This document shows, piece after piece, positions 1-6,204 of a DNA stretch of 11,106 nucleotides. The notes below the pieces were generated by a model. The model was given only the letters and a program-made list of their open reading frames with translations. It was not told the DNA's origin and did no database searches. Numbering within the stretch: position 1 is the first letter of the stretch; every line of letters starts with the position of its first letter. A program made the translations under genes and the position numbers. This DNA is from Candidatus Saccharimonadia bacterium (GTDB lineage Bacteria > Patescibacteriota > Saccharimonadia > Saccharimonadales > 2-12-FULL-41-12), in the NCBI GenBank assembly GCA_023263015.1, contig JALQXV010000059.1, positions 1-11,106 on the forward strand, given 5' to 3'.

Positions 1-236
1 GCTTACTACCGAACACTGGTTTCTTAAATGGTGCGGTTGAACTTGATGAGGTTGGTTTAGTTAAAACCGATTCAGCGCTACATACAAATATCCCTGGTGT
101 CTTTGCAGCGGGTGATGTTCGAAGCGGCGCTACAATGCAGATCGCAAGTGCAGTGGGTGAAGGTGCCACGGCAGCCTTAACAATGCGACAGTATCTTGAA
201 GAGTTAGAACGCACAGCCACAGCCGTCACAGCTTAG
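1..236 (+). CDS. Thioredoxin reductase-like FAD/NAD(P)H disulfide oxidoreductase, C-terminal fragment (5' end outside window)
   Basis: Reading from base 3, 77 residues precede a TAG at 234-236; the gene enters from the left edge, so only the C-terminus is seen. The stretch PGVFAAGDVR followed by ASAVGEGATAA matches the FAD-binding C-terminal signature of the thioredoxin reductase class of pyridine nucleotide-disulfide oxidoreductases: the Asp of GDV contacts the FAD ribityl/phosphate, and the helix after it carries the alternating small residues. TrxB-type enzymes pass electrons from NADPH to thioredoxin or a related disulfide partner in the cytoplasm. The redox CxxC, which would separate a true thioredoxin reductase from a ferredoxin/flavodoxin reductase or other relative, lies outside the window. 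The Ala/Thr-rich tail (ERTATAVTA) is unremarkable. It ends 7 bases before the stop of the convergent GDPD gene. Family is confident; exact substrate is not. Confidence 0.85.
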   Translation, partial: LLPNTGFLNGAVELDEVGLVKTDSALHTNIPGVFAAGDVRSGATMQIASAVGEGATAALTMRQYLEELERTATAVTA

Positions 237-243
237 CGAGCAA

Positions 244-936
244 CTAATTTTTATGCTTACAATGATCCCGAAGGTGTAATAGCCTGTCGGGATTATTTGA
301 TATGATGGCGGCCGCAGGGTAGAGCATGTGCAAGAATCGAGCGAAGAACGCTCTATTTACGGTAAAGATCATGAATTCTAAATTATTACGACGAGCGTAA
401 TAGTAAGCTAATGGGCTAAGAACCCAAAAATTAAGTGATATACCGGTAAAACCGAGCAACTTAGCTTTATACAAGCCTTGGAACGGTTGTGTAAGTTCTG
501 AAACATACGTTTTAACGTCTGGACGAAGCTTTGCAAAAGCTAACATTTCCTCAGTGTCAATTGCGGTAACAGCTGGAGTTGGTCCGGTATAGCTTTGTAG
601 CTCTTTGTAAACTAATTGAGCCCAGCCCTTGCCTTTACAATCGAGCAGTAATGGGGTGTCTCCAGCTGTTTCCAATGCTTCTTTAAAGGTTGGGATTGGA
701 TACCCACTTTTAGTGATGGTTGTATTCAGCTCTTTGAGCGTCACATCGGCGATGTTCTTGTTTATGCCAGTTATGCGGAGCAAATTGGCGTCGTGGAAAA
801 GGACAAGCTTATTGTCTTTGGTAACGCGCAAATCAAATTCTATCATATCAACATTTAACTCGCGGGCAACTTCTATGCCTTGAAGCGTATTTTCAGGCTC
901 AATACCAGCAGCGCCTCGATGGCCAATCAAAATCAT
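244..936 (-). CDS. Glycerophosphodiester phosphodiesterase family protein (GDPD, UgpQ-like)
   Basis: This 230-residue protein has the GDPD TIM-barrel signatures: GHRG near the start (H6, R7), PENT (E15, N16), EFDLRVTKD (E33, D35) and FHD (H48). These are the catalytic His pair, the phosphate-binding Arg and the metal-binding Glu/Asp of the family. Family members hydrolyse glycerophosphodiesters from phospholipid turnover to glycerol 3-phosphate and an alcohol. The later strand that usually reads E-x-K reads LDCK here (D99, K101), a conservative change at a likely metal ligand. The end (SNNPDRLL) matches the usual final strand TDxPDxL. There is no signal peptide, so it is probably cytoplasmic. 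The ATG at 934-936 sits 7 bases from a TATACT box with no Shine-Dalgarno, so the mRNA may be leaderless. The length is slightly short for the family. The exact diester substrate is unknown. Confidence 0.88.
   Translation of the reverse strand: MILIGHRGAAGIEPENTLQGIEVARELNVDMIEFDLRVTKDNKLVLFHDANLLRITGINKNIADVTLKELNTTITKSGYPIPTFKEALETAGDTPLLLDCKGKGWAQLVYKELQSYTGPTPAVTAIDTEEMLAFAKLRPDVKTYVSELTQPFQGLYKAKLLGFTGISLNFWVLSPLAYYYARRNNLEFMIFTVNRAFFARFLHMLYPAAAIISNNPDRLLHLRDHCKHKN
261..297. terminator. Possible stem-loop between convergent trxR-like and GDPD genes
   Basis: Bases 261-271 (AATGATCCCGA) pair with 287-297 (TCGGGATTATT) as an 11-bp stem with one G-T pair and a 15-base loop. It lies 25 bases after the stop of the flavoprotein gene and inside the last codons of GDPD. 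The position suits a bidirectional terminator for two convergent genes, but neither side has a strong run of T. The right arm also encodes the conserved NNPD of GDPD, so the pairing may be partly fortuitous. Confidence 0.3.
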
Positions 937-943
937 ATGCTAA

Positions 944-949
944 AGTATA
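944..949 (-). promoter_or_regulatory. -10 box of GDPD gene, leaderless arrangement
   Basis: On the minus strand the box reads TATACT and ends 7 bases before the GDPD ATG. Transcription would therefore start at or next to the start codon. No clear TTGACA-like -35 is found 16-18 bases upstream, and no Shine-Dalgarno is present. Confidence 0.5.
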
Positions 950-1004
950 TAGGACTTTCGTACTTTTCGCTGCACCTCTTGCACTATTGAGAAGCACGAT
1001 GTTT

Positions 1005-1010
1005 TATAAT
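1005..1010 (+). promoter_or_regulatory. -10 box of pyrophosphatase gene
   Basis: A perfect TATAAT lies 37 bases before the ATG of the pyrophosphatase gene. A TTGCAC at 979-984 is 20 bases upstream, longer than the ideal 17, so the -35 is uncertain. The predicted leader of about 30 bases holds a ribosome site. Confidence 0.55.
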
Positions 1011-1032
1011 GAAATTACTGACAAAAGCTTAG

Positions 1033-1038
1033 AGAGGA
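1033..1038 (+). promoter_or_regulatory. Ribosome binding site of pyrophosphatase gene
   Basis: AGAGGA (1033-1038) lies 9 bases before the ATG at 1048, a near-consensus Shine-Dalgarno that fixes this start. It shows that anti-Shine-Dalgarno pairing is used in this genome beside the leaderless starts. Confidence 0.65.
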
Positions 1039-1047
1039 TTTACCTAT

Positions 1048-1575
1048 ATGCCAGATTTTAATAAAGTTGTTACCCCAGGCGATGTTGATGGCGGTGTTAT
1101 TAACACTGTTATTGAAATTTCAGAAGGCTCAAGCCTAAAGATCGAATGGAACCGTGAACTTGCGTGTTTTGAACTTGATCGAGTTGAGCCTAAGATTTTT
1201 GCAAAGCCGTGTAACTACGGGTTTATTCCAGGTACGCTCGATGAAGACGGTGACGAACTTGATACGCTTGTAGTTTCACCAGAGCCACTACCAACCGGTT
1301 TGCTCCTAAAGGTTAAAGTCATCGGTATTCTTAACTTCATTGATGACGGCGAAGCTGATCATAAGGTAGTTTGTGTGCCAGCTGACGACCGCAATAACGG
1401 TGATAGCATTAATTCGTTGGAAGATCTTGGACAGCGTTGGCTTGACCAAGTGGCACACCACTTTACGCACTACAAAGATCTTAAAAAGCCAGGCTCAACA
1501 GTTGTTGAAGGCTGGGGTGATATCGATCACGCTAAGAAGATCATCAACGAGTGTATCGAACGATTCGCTAAGTAG
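1048..1575 (+). CDS. ppa: Inorganic pyrophosphatase, family I (soluble)
   Basis: This enzyme hydrolyses pyrophosphate to two phosphates in the cytoplasm and so pulls biosynthetic reactions such as tRNA charging and nucleic acid synthesis forward. The 175-residue length equals the usual bacterial family I size. The signature DGDELDTLV (D67, D69, D72) holds the metal-binding aspartates. Others match the E. coli enzyme by position: E23, K31, R45, Y57 in PCNYGF, D99, D104 and K106, then HYKDL and VEGW near the C-terminus. All expected catalytic residues I can align are present. The ATG is set by the AGAGGA site. It is transcribed away from GDPD, from its own TATAAT promoter, and lies 84 bases before the GAPDH gene, which has a separate possible promoter. 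Nothing looks truncated. The assignment is firm. Confidence 0.96.
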   Translation: MPDFNKVVTPGDVDGGVINTVIEISEGSSLKIEWNRELACFELDRVEPKIFAKPCNYGFIPGTLDEDGDELDTLVVSPEPLPTGLLLKVKVIGILNFIDDGEADHKVVCVPADDRNNGDSINSLEDLGQRWLDQVAHHFTHYKDLKKPGSTVVEGWGDIDHAKKIINECIERFAK

Positions 1576-1617
1576 TACACACTAATCTGTATCACACCTT
1601 GAAACTGGTTACGTTTA

Positions 1618-1623
1618 TTGACA
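1618..1623 (+). promoter_or_regulatory. Possible -35 box upstream of GAPDH gene
   Basis: A perfect TTGACA lies 36 bases before the GAPDH ATG, in the 84-base gap after the pyrophosphatase gene. The sequence 17 bases downstream (ACGTAA, 1641-1646) is a poor -10, so the promoter is only suggested. A weak CAGG (1647-1650) precedes the ATG by 9 bases. Confidence 0.35.
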
Positions 1624-1659
1624 TACTAAAAGCAATAGACACGTAAACAGGTACATAAC

Positions 1660-2673
1660 ATGAAAACTAGGGTGGCAATTAACGGATTTGGTCGAATTGG
1701 CCGTATCTCATTCAGAGCAGCATTTGATCGAACTGATCTTGAAGTCGTAGGCATTAACGACCTAACCGATACTAAGACGCTGGCGCATTTGCTAAAGCAT
1801 GACAGCAATTACGGTGAATACGCGCATAGTGTTTCCTTTGACGATAATCACCTAATTATTAATGACGTTAAAATCCCAGTATCGGCTGAGCGCGATCCTG
1901 CGGCCCTGCCATGGAAAGACTTAAATGTTGATGTAGTAATTGAATCAACTGGTCGCTTTACTAAGTATGAAGACGCCAAGCTACACCTAGACGCAGGGGC
2001 CAAAAAGGTAGTCTTGTCTGGTCCGACTAAAAGTCCAGAAATTAAGACTATTGTTATTGGTGCTAACGAAGATGAACTTAAAGAAGCTGGTGATATTTTA
2101 AGCAATGCGAGCTGTACCACTAACAGCGCAGCTGCTGTTATGGACATCATGGAACAAAACTTTGGCGTAGATAAAGCTATGCTTACAACTGTGCATAGCT
2201 ACACCGCCAGTCAAAGCATTCAGGATGCTCCGAGCAAGGATTTGCGCGAAGCACGTACTGCTGCTGTAAATATTGTCCCGACAACCACCGGTGCCGCAAT
2301 TGCCACCGCTCTAACAGTTCCAAGCTTGCAAGGTAAGTTTGATGGTCTAAGCATTCGTGTACCAACTCCGGTTGTATCTATAAGCGACATTACCCTAGTA
2401 CTAAAACGTGACACAACAGTCGATGAAATTAACAGTGTCTTTAAAAAAGCAGCCGCAGATCCTTACTATCAAGGTATTGTAGGAGTTAGTGAAGAACCAT
2501 TAGTCAGCCATGACTACATAGGTAATAGCCACTCGGGTACCGTAGATTTGCTACTAACAAGCGTTGTTGCCGGCAACTTAGTTAAAGTGGTGGTTTGGTA
2601 CGACAATGAGTGGGGCTACAGTAATCGCTTAGTTGAACTCGTTGCCGACGTTGGTCGATTAATCCAAGCGTAA
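1660..2673 (+). CDS. gap: Glyceraldehyde-3-phosphate dehydrogenase, type I
   Basis: This enzyme oxidises glyceraldehyde 3-phosphate with phosphate and NAD to 1,3-bisphosphoglycerate, the first energy-yielding step of lower glycolysis. The length of 337 residues is typical. The N-terminal Rossmann motif NGFGRIGR (8-15) is followed by NDLTD (33-37); the Asp and Leu there resemble NAD-using glycolytic enzymes rather than NADP-using forms. The catalytic Cys is C152 in ASCTTN, its His partner H179 in TVHSYT, and the phosphate-binding Arg R233 in IRVPTP. WYDNEWGYS marks the C-terminal end of the fold. One oddity is I214 in TGAAI, where most homologues have Lys (TGAAK). It heads the run leading to rpiB and the epimerase, tying glycolysis to the pentose phosphates. 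Identity is firm; cofactor preference is inferred. Confidence 0.96.
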   Translation: MKTRVAINGFGRIGRISFRAAFDRTDLEVVGINDLTDTKTLAHLLKHDSNYGEYAHSVSFDDNHLIINDVKIPVSAERDPAALPWKDLNVDVVIESTGRFTKYEDAKLHLDAGAKKVVLSGPTKSPEIKTIVIGANEDELKEAGDILSNASCTTNSAAAVMDIMEQNFGVDKAMLTTVHSYTASQSIQDAPSKDLREARTAAVNIVPTTTGAAIATALTVPSLQGKFDGLSIRVPTPVVSISDITLVLKRDTTVDEINSVFKKAAADPYYQGIVGVSEEPLVSHDYIGNSHSGTVDLLLTSVVAGNLVKVVVWYDNEWGYSNRLVELVADVGRLIQA

Positions 2674-2679
2674 TATACT
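2651..2679 (+). promoter_or_regulatory. Internal promoter for rpiB, overlapping the 3' end of gap
   Basis: TTGGTC (2651-2656) and TATACT (2674-2679) are separated by exactly 17 bases. The -10 starts right after the gap TAA and ends 6 bases before the rpiB ATG. No Shine-Dalgarno lies before that ATG, so a leaderless rpiB transcript is the simplest reading. The -35 is inside the coding region and could be fortuitous. Confidence 0.45.
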
Positions 2680-2685
2680 AAGCTC

Positions 2686-3174
2686 ATGAAAATCGCCCTT
2701 AGTACCGACCATGCAGGATTTGAACAGTTACAAAAACTTCAAGCCGAACTTGAAGCAGCAGGGCATACGTGCGTAAACTTTGGTCCTACAAGCTATGACC
2801 CAAACGACGATTATCCGGACTTTATAACACCAGCTGCTCAAGCTGTCGCCAATGGTGAATTTGAAGCTGGCATTATTTTTGGAGGCAGTGGCGAAGGCGA
2901 AGCTATTGCCGCTAACCGAGTAAAAGGCGTGAGATGTGGTGTTTATTACGGCCCAGCCCAAGCTATTGGTGTTGTAGATGCTAGCGGTAACCAGCCACAA
3001 GATGAATTTGAGATTTTACGCCTAAATCGTCAGCATAACAATGCTAACATGTTGAGTTTGGCAGGGCGTTTCTTAAATTCTGATGATGTTAATCAGGCTG
3101 TCTCGATCTGGCTCAGCACTCCTTTTAGCGGTGATGAACGACATGTACGCCGAATTAACAAACTGGACTCATAG
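2686..3174 (+). CDS. rpiB: Ribose-5-phosphate isomerase B, catalytic-Glu subtype (RpiB/LacAB family)
   Basis: RpiB interconverts ribose 5-phosphate and ribulose 5-phosphate in the non-oxidative pentose phosphate pathway. The start TDHAGF (7-12) and the DYPDF motif (42-46) are typical of the RpiB/LacAB fold. The active-site loop reads GGSGEGEAIAANR (66-78). In E. coli-type enzymes this loop carries a catalytic Cys (CGTGIG); here the Cys is absent and E72 stands where the Mycobacterium tuberculosis enzyme has its catalytic Glu75. The anion-hole segment and the RHxRR-like end (ERHVRRI) are kept. An insert of about 10 residues (VVDASGNQPQ) before the HNNAN motif makes it 162 residues, slightly longer than usual. 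The ATG is 12 bases after the gap stop and has no Shine-Dalgarno but its own TATACT. The epimerase follows after 2 bases. Allose- or galactose-6-phosphate isomerase activity cannot be fully excluded. Confidence 0.9.
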   Translation: MKIALSTDHAGFEQLQKLQAELEAAGHTCVNFGPTSYDPNDDYPDFITPAAQAVANGEFEAGIIFGGSGEGEAIAANRVKGVRCGVYYGPAQAIGVVDASGNQPQDEFEILRLNRQHNNANMLSLAGRFLNSDDVNQAVSIWLSTPFSGDERHVRRINKLDS

Positions 3175-3176
3175 TA

Positions 3177-3812
3177 ATGGCTCAGATTGTACCAACCGTA
3201 ACTGCGTACAGTCAGTTAGAATACGACCAGCAAGTTCAGCGGATTGCACCGTTTACAAAACGCGTGCATCTTGATCTAATGGATGGTGAATTTGCTCCGA
3301 CTACGTCGGTGCCTCTCAAAGACTTATGGTGGCCACACTCGTTTCATGAAGTTGACGTACATATGATGTACCAACGTCCAATGGAACACTTGGAGGCATT
3401 AATTCATCTGCAGCCGCATATGGTGATAATTCATGTAGAAACAATGTTTCACCACATGCACTTTGCAGCGGAACTTCATAAGGAAAACATTAAAGTTGGG
3501 TTGTCTATTATGCCTGACACGCCAGTTGCTAATATTGAACAGATAATCAACAGTTTCGATCACCTACTTATATTCAGTGGTAATCTTGGGCATTACGGCG
3601 GGCATGCTAACTTGGATCTGCTCGAAAAGGTGCAGCAGGCAAAAGCCCATCACCCAGATCTAGAGATTGGTTGGGACGGCGGCATTAACCTAGAGAACGC
3701 TAAGCAGCTTGCTGATGGCGGTATTGATGTTCTAAACGTTGGCGGGGCAGTCCAAAAGGCGGATAATCCGGCACTTGCCTACAAACAGTTAACCGAACTA
3801 ATTTCTAAATAG
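3177..3812 (+). CDS. Ribulose-phosphate 3-epimerase family protein (divergent)
   Basis: RPE interconverts ribulose 5-phosphate and xylulose 5-phosphate. The 211-residue protein fits the TIM-barrel size, and the metal and acid/base residues can be placed: H31 and D33 in VHLDLMDGEF, H62 in VDVHMM, and D167 in IGWDGGI. These match His36, Asp38, His69 and Asp178 of characterised enzymes. Two segments differ. The N-terminal Ser of APSILS is replaced by VPTVTAY, and the phosphate/loop motif SVxPGFGGQ reads FSGNLGHYGGHAN (133-145), losing the Pro and the Gln. The usual end GA(S/D)xxVxGSAIF becomes GIDVLNVGGAVQ. Position 2 bases after rpiB strongly supports a pentose-5-phosphate substrate. It might instead act on an epimeric hexulose phosphate. 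No Shine-Dalgarno is evident, so translation is probably coupled to rpiB. It overlaps the convergent gene by 8 bases. Confidence 0.78.
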   Translation: MAQIVPTVTAYSQLEYDQQVQRIAPFTKRVHLDLMDGEFAPTTSVPLKDLWWPHSFHEVDVHMMYQRPMEHLEALIHLQPHMVIIHVETMFHHMHFAAELHKENIKVGLSIMPDTPVANIEQIINSFDHLLIFSGNLGHYGGHANLDLLEKVQQAKAHHPDLEIGWDGGINLENAKQLADGGIDVLNVGGAVQKADNPALAYKQLTELISK

Positions 3813-5268
3813 CTCCAACGTTTCTGGCTTTTGCAGAGGCTCGTTTAACTCCGAACCCTGCATAGGTTGCAAGTTGGTTTGCTTTATCAGTTTCGCTTAA
3901 CAAAATGAGTAACGGTGTATCGGGTTCGATATCTTTTTCGGCTGCCAAAAGTGCAATGTCATCAAAGCGTTCGCAAGTAGTTTTTGCATAGTAAATACGT
4001 TTAGCATTTGGAGTAGTGTTGCCAAACCCTAAAATAAGGAAATCATCAAAATCTTCACTATTAATGTCGTCGACCTTTTTGATGTAGTAGTTGGTGCCAT
4101 TTGGGTTGCTGGCTTCTATTCTTACAACTTGAGTCCACATTCGATCAAGTGTTTGACGAGTAATTTTTTCGATACGTATATCATCACTAATGTCACGAGC
4201 CCATTTTGGCAAAGCTTTACAGTAAACAACTCCACTATTCGAATCGTACTGGATCGAAAGCTCCAGTTCATCACCTTCAGCCCAGCTAAACGGTTGTTCA
4301 ATCGTACCAATCGAACCATTTTTGATTGTTGGCTCAGCTTGCTGTCGGATTGTTTCTGTTGAACTGTCTGTCGCCTCATCTTTAGTGCCAGGCTTGTATA
4401 TGACGCCTCGGCGAGCTGTGTGGCTATAGGCTTTCTCAACTTCTTCTGGGAGCGTTTCGGCGTGTTTGGCAATAATTGAGAGATAGTATGGGCTGATTGC
4501 ATGATTCATGCGAGTTTCGACCGTTGCTTTAAGCTCTTCGGTAACAGCTCGTACAATTGGACCATAGCCTTGATTAAAGCTATTCAGTTGGTCACGAAAT
4601 TGATTCATGACATTCACGATCTTAAACTCGTCTTTATCTAGTTCAGGAGTTTGGTCTTTAATTCCATATGCCGAGCTGAGTACCCGACCTAATACTTTGG
4701 CTTTTAAGCTGATGATCTCTGGACTAAGTGCTTTGACTAACTCGGCTGTTTCACGAATCTTATCAATCTGTGCTTGCCGAGCTGCGATAACGCGTTCTTC
4801 AATTTCCTCTGTATCAACTTCACTTTGAGTTGTCTGTCTTGTTGTGTCGGTCTCGAGCGCCTCAATAATAGACGATTTAACACTAGCAATGGCGTCTGTC
4901 TTTGCTACACGTAGCTGAGGCCGCATGCTGCTAGTAAAGCCATGTTCTTTAATATAGCGACTCGGGCTCTTAACCTGATCTTCGACATCATCAGTTGGAA
5001 ATGTTGCAATGACATATGAGACTGTTTGCGCTTCAAGCAACTGTCCATATGAAACAGCGTGAGCATCAAGATTTTCGGCCACTTGACGACTACATTCGGC
5101 AAGGTCAAATTCAGGTTCGGTATCGTGTAGAATGCCGCAGATTTGATATGCAGTATCATTATATACGCTATGCAACTCAGGCCCGATGTCTTTGTGGACA
5201 GCTTCATAGTCGAGCAGTAGCTGCTGTTCTTGTGTATTTCTAAGAGTTTCACGATTTTCGTGGGGCAT
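3805..5268 (-). CDS. Protein of unknown function, 487 residues, helical N-terminal and strand-rich C-terminal parts
   Basis: I do not recognise a family. The protein is acidic, has no signal peptide and no membrane segment, and seems cytoplasmic. Residues 1-280 look mostly helical, with a charged heptad-like stretch around 150-180 (EEIEERV to IRETAELV) that could form a coiled coil. A Thr/Ser/Gln-rich, probably flexible linker spans about 293-320. The rest (325-487) alternates short hydrophobic strands (LELSIQ, GVVYCKA, FLILGFG, PLLILLS) and could be a compact alpha/beta or beta domain. Only four Cys are present (44, 59, 350, 432), not spaced as a metal site. The ATG is supported by an extended -10 box 6 bases upstream. 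It is a single-gene unit between two sugar-phosphate operons, divergent from transketolase, so context does not assign a role. Its long intact frame and real promoter make it a genuine gene. Confidence 0.85.
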   Translation of the reverse strand: MPHENRETLRNTQEQQLLLDYEAVHKDIGPELHSVYNDTAYQICGILHDTEPEFDLAECSRQVAENLDAHAVSYGQLLEAQTVSYVIATFPTDDVEDQVKSPSRYIKEHGFTSSMRPQLRVAKTDAIASVKSSIIEALETDTTRQTTQSEVDTEEIEERVIAARQAQIDKIRETAELVKALSPEIISLKAKVLGRVLSSAYGIKDQTPELDKDEFKIVNVMNQFRDQLNSFNQGYGPIVRAVTEELKATVETRMNHAISPYYLSIIAKHAETLPEEVEKAYSHTARRGVIYKPGTKDEATDSSTETIRQQAEPTIKNGSIGTIEQPFSWAEGDELELSIQYDSNSGVVYCKALPKWARDISDDIRIEKITRQTLDRMWTQVVRIEASNPNGTNYYIKKVDDINSEDFDDFLILGFGNTTPNAKRIYYAKTTCERFDDIALLAAEKDIEPDTPLLILLSETDKANQLATYAGFGVKRASAKARNVGAI

Positions 5269-5274
5269 CTATAC

Positions 5275-5303
5275 ATTATAACATAAAAATATAAGTTAAG
5301 CAA
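5275..5303 (-). promoter_or_regulatory. Extended -10 promoter of the 487-residue protein gene, leaderless
   Basis: On the minus strand a TTGCTT (5298-5303) is followed after 17 bases by a perfect TATAAT (5275-5280) preceded by TG at the extended -10 position (TGTTATAAT). The -10 ends 6 bases before the ATG, leaving no room for a Shine-Dalgarno. Confidence 0.65.
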
Positions 5304-5307
5304 TAAT

Positions 5308-5336
5308 TTGCACCTTTGGTCAGCTTGCCTCATAAT
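5308..5336 (+). promoter_or_regulatory. Promoter of transketolase operon, near-leaderless
   Basis: TTGCAC (5308-5313) and CATAAT (5331-5336) are separated by 17 bases, and the ATG at 5347 follows the -10 by 10 bases. The leader would be about 4 bases. The in-frame TTG at 5308 is the -35 box and not a start codon. The -35 is only 4 bases from the -35 of the opposing promoter. Confidence 0.6.
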
Positions 5337-5346
5337 CATAAGCAAC

Positions 5347-6204
5347 ATGTCAAAAACATATAGTATTTCTGAACTTGAATTTAAAGCCAATGAAATTCGT
5401 AAAAGTATTATTACAATGCTTGAAGAAGCTGGTAGTGGTCATAGCGCCGGTCCGCTAGGTTTAGCGGATATTTTTGCTGCACTTTACTTTGATATTTTAA
5501 AGCACGACCCTAAAAAGCCAGATTGGGATGAGCGCGATATATTACTGCTTAGTAACGGGCATACTGTGCCGGTCCGCTATGCCGCGATGGCGCATGCGGG
5601 CTATTTTGATAAGAAAGAACTAATGACGCTTCGCAAATTCGGTTCTCGTTTGCAAGGTCACCCAGAGCGAACTAAGTTACCTGGTCTTGAAAATACGAGC
5701 GGTCCGCTCGGTTCCGGGTTAAGCCAAGCTGCTGGAATGGCGCTCGCTATGCGTATGAATAAAGATTTGCATCGTTGGGTGTATGTGGTCATGGGCGACG
5801 GCGAACTTAACGAGGGTAATATTTGGGAAGCTGCCATGTTGGCAGGTAAGTATAAGCTGAATAACGTTATTGGAATTATCGACCGTAACAATATTCAGAT
5901 CGATGGACCAACCGAAAGTGTTATGCCGCTTGAGGATTTAGCTGCTAAATGGGAGTCATTTGGTTGGCATGTTCTTGAAATTGATGGCAATAATATCGAA
6001 GCATTTATTGACGCCTGTGCGCTCGCACGAGCCATTGTCGAAAAACCTGTAATGATCATCGCTCGCACTGTACCAGGTAAGGGTGTTGGTTTTATGGAAT
6101 ACGACTTCCATTGGCACGGTGCACCACCCGACCACGAGCAAGCTAAACAGGCACTGCACGATCTTCGTACACTACAAGGTCGAATTAGGAGCGAACACCA
6201 ATAA
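5347..6204 (+). CDS. Transketolase, N-terminal (thiamine-pyrophosphate-binding) subunit
   Basis: This 285-residue protein is the TPP-binding half of a split transketolase, which with the next gene moves two-carbon ketol units between sugar phosphates. The TPP/Mg motif is clear: GDGE at 150-153 followed by NN at 181-182. Substrate and cofactor residues typical of transketolases are seen in GSGHSAG (H32), SNGH (H72), QGHP (103-106), SGPLGSGLS (118-126) and a late FHWHGAPP segment. A longer frame begins at a TTG at 5308, but that TTG forms the -35 box, while the ATG at 5347 begins a normal family N-terminus, so 5347 is preferred. Split transketolases are common in archaea and several bacterial lineages. 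The stop overlaps the start of the C-terminal subunit by 1 base, indicating co-translation of an alpha2beta2-type complex. DXP synthase is unlikely given the split form and the motifs. Confidence 0.94.
   Translation: MSKTYSISELEFKANEIRKSIITMLEEAGSGHSAGPLGLADIFAALYFDILKHDPKKPDWDERDILLLSNGHTVPVRYAAMAHAGYFDKKELMTLRKFGSRLQGHPERTKLPGLENTSGPLGSGLSQAAGMALAMRMNKDLHRWVYVVMGDGELNEGNIWEAAMLAGKYKLNNVIGIIDRNNIQIDGPTESVMPLEDLAAKWESFGWHVLEIDGNNIEAFIDACALARAIVEKPVMIIARTVPGKGVGFMEYDFHWHGAPPDHEQAKQALHDLRTLQGRIRSEHQ
6187..6191 (+). promoter_or_regulatory. Ribosome binding site of transketolase C-terminal subunit
   Basis: AGGAG inside the 3' end of the N-terminal subunit gene lies 12 bases before the ATG at 6204. 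With the TAATG stop/start overlap, it supports coupled translation of the two subunits. Confidence 0.5.

Noticed and set aside
1576..1659. Search for a terminator, small RNA or tRNA between pyrophosphatase and GAPDH
   Set aside because: No stem-loop with a T run and no tRNA-like fold could be seen; only a TTGACA box stands out.
5308..5346. A 13-residue N-terminal extension of transketolase N starting at TTG 5308
   Set aside because: The TTG is the -35 of a well-spaced promoter whose -10 lies inside the extension, and the ATG at 5347 matches the normal start of the family.
4905..5390. A 161-codon open frame on the minus strand
   Set aside because: It is an out-of-frame overlap of the 487-residue gene, crosses that gene's promoter and has no family-like features.
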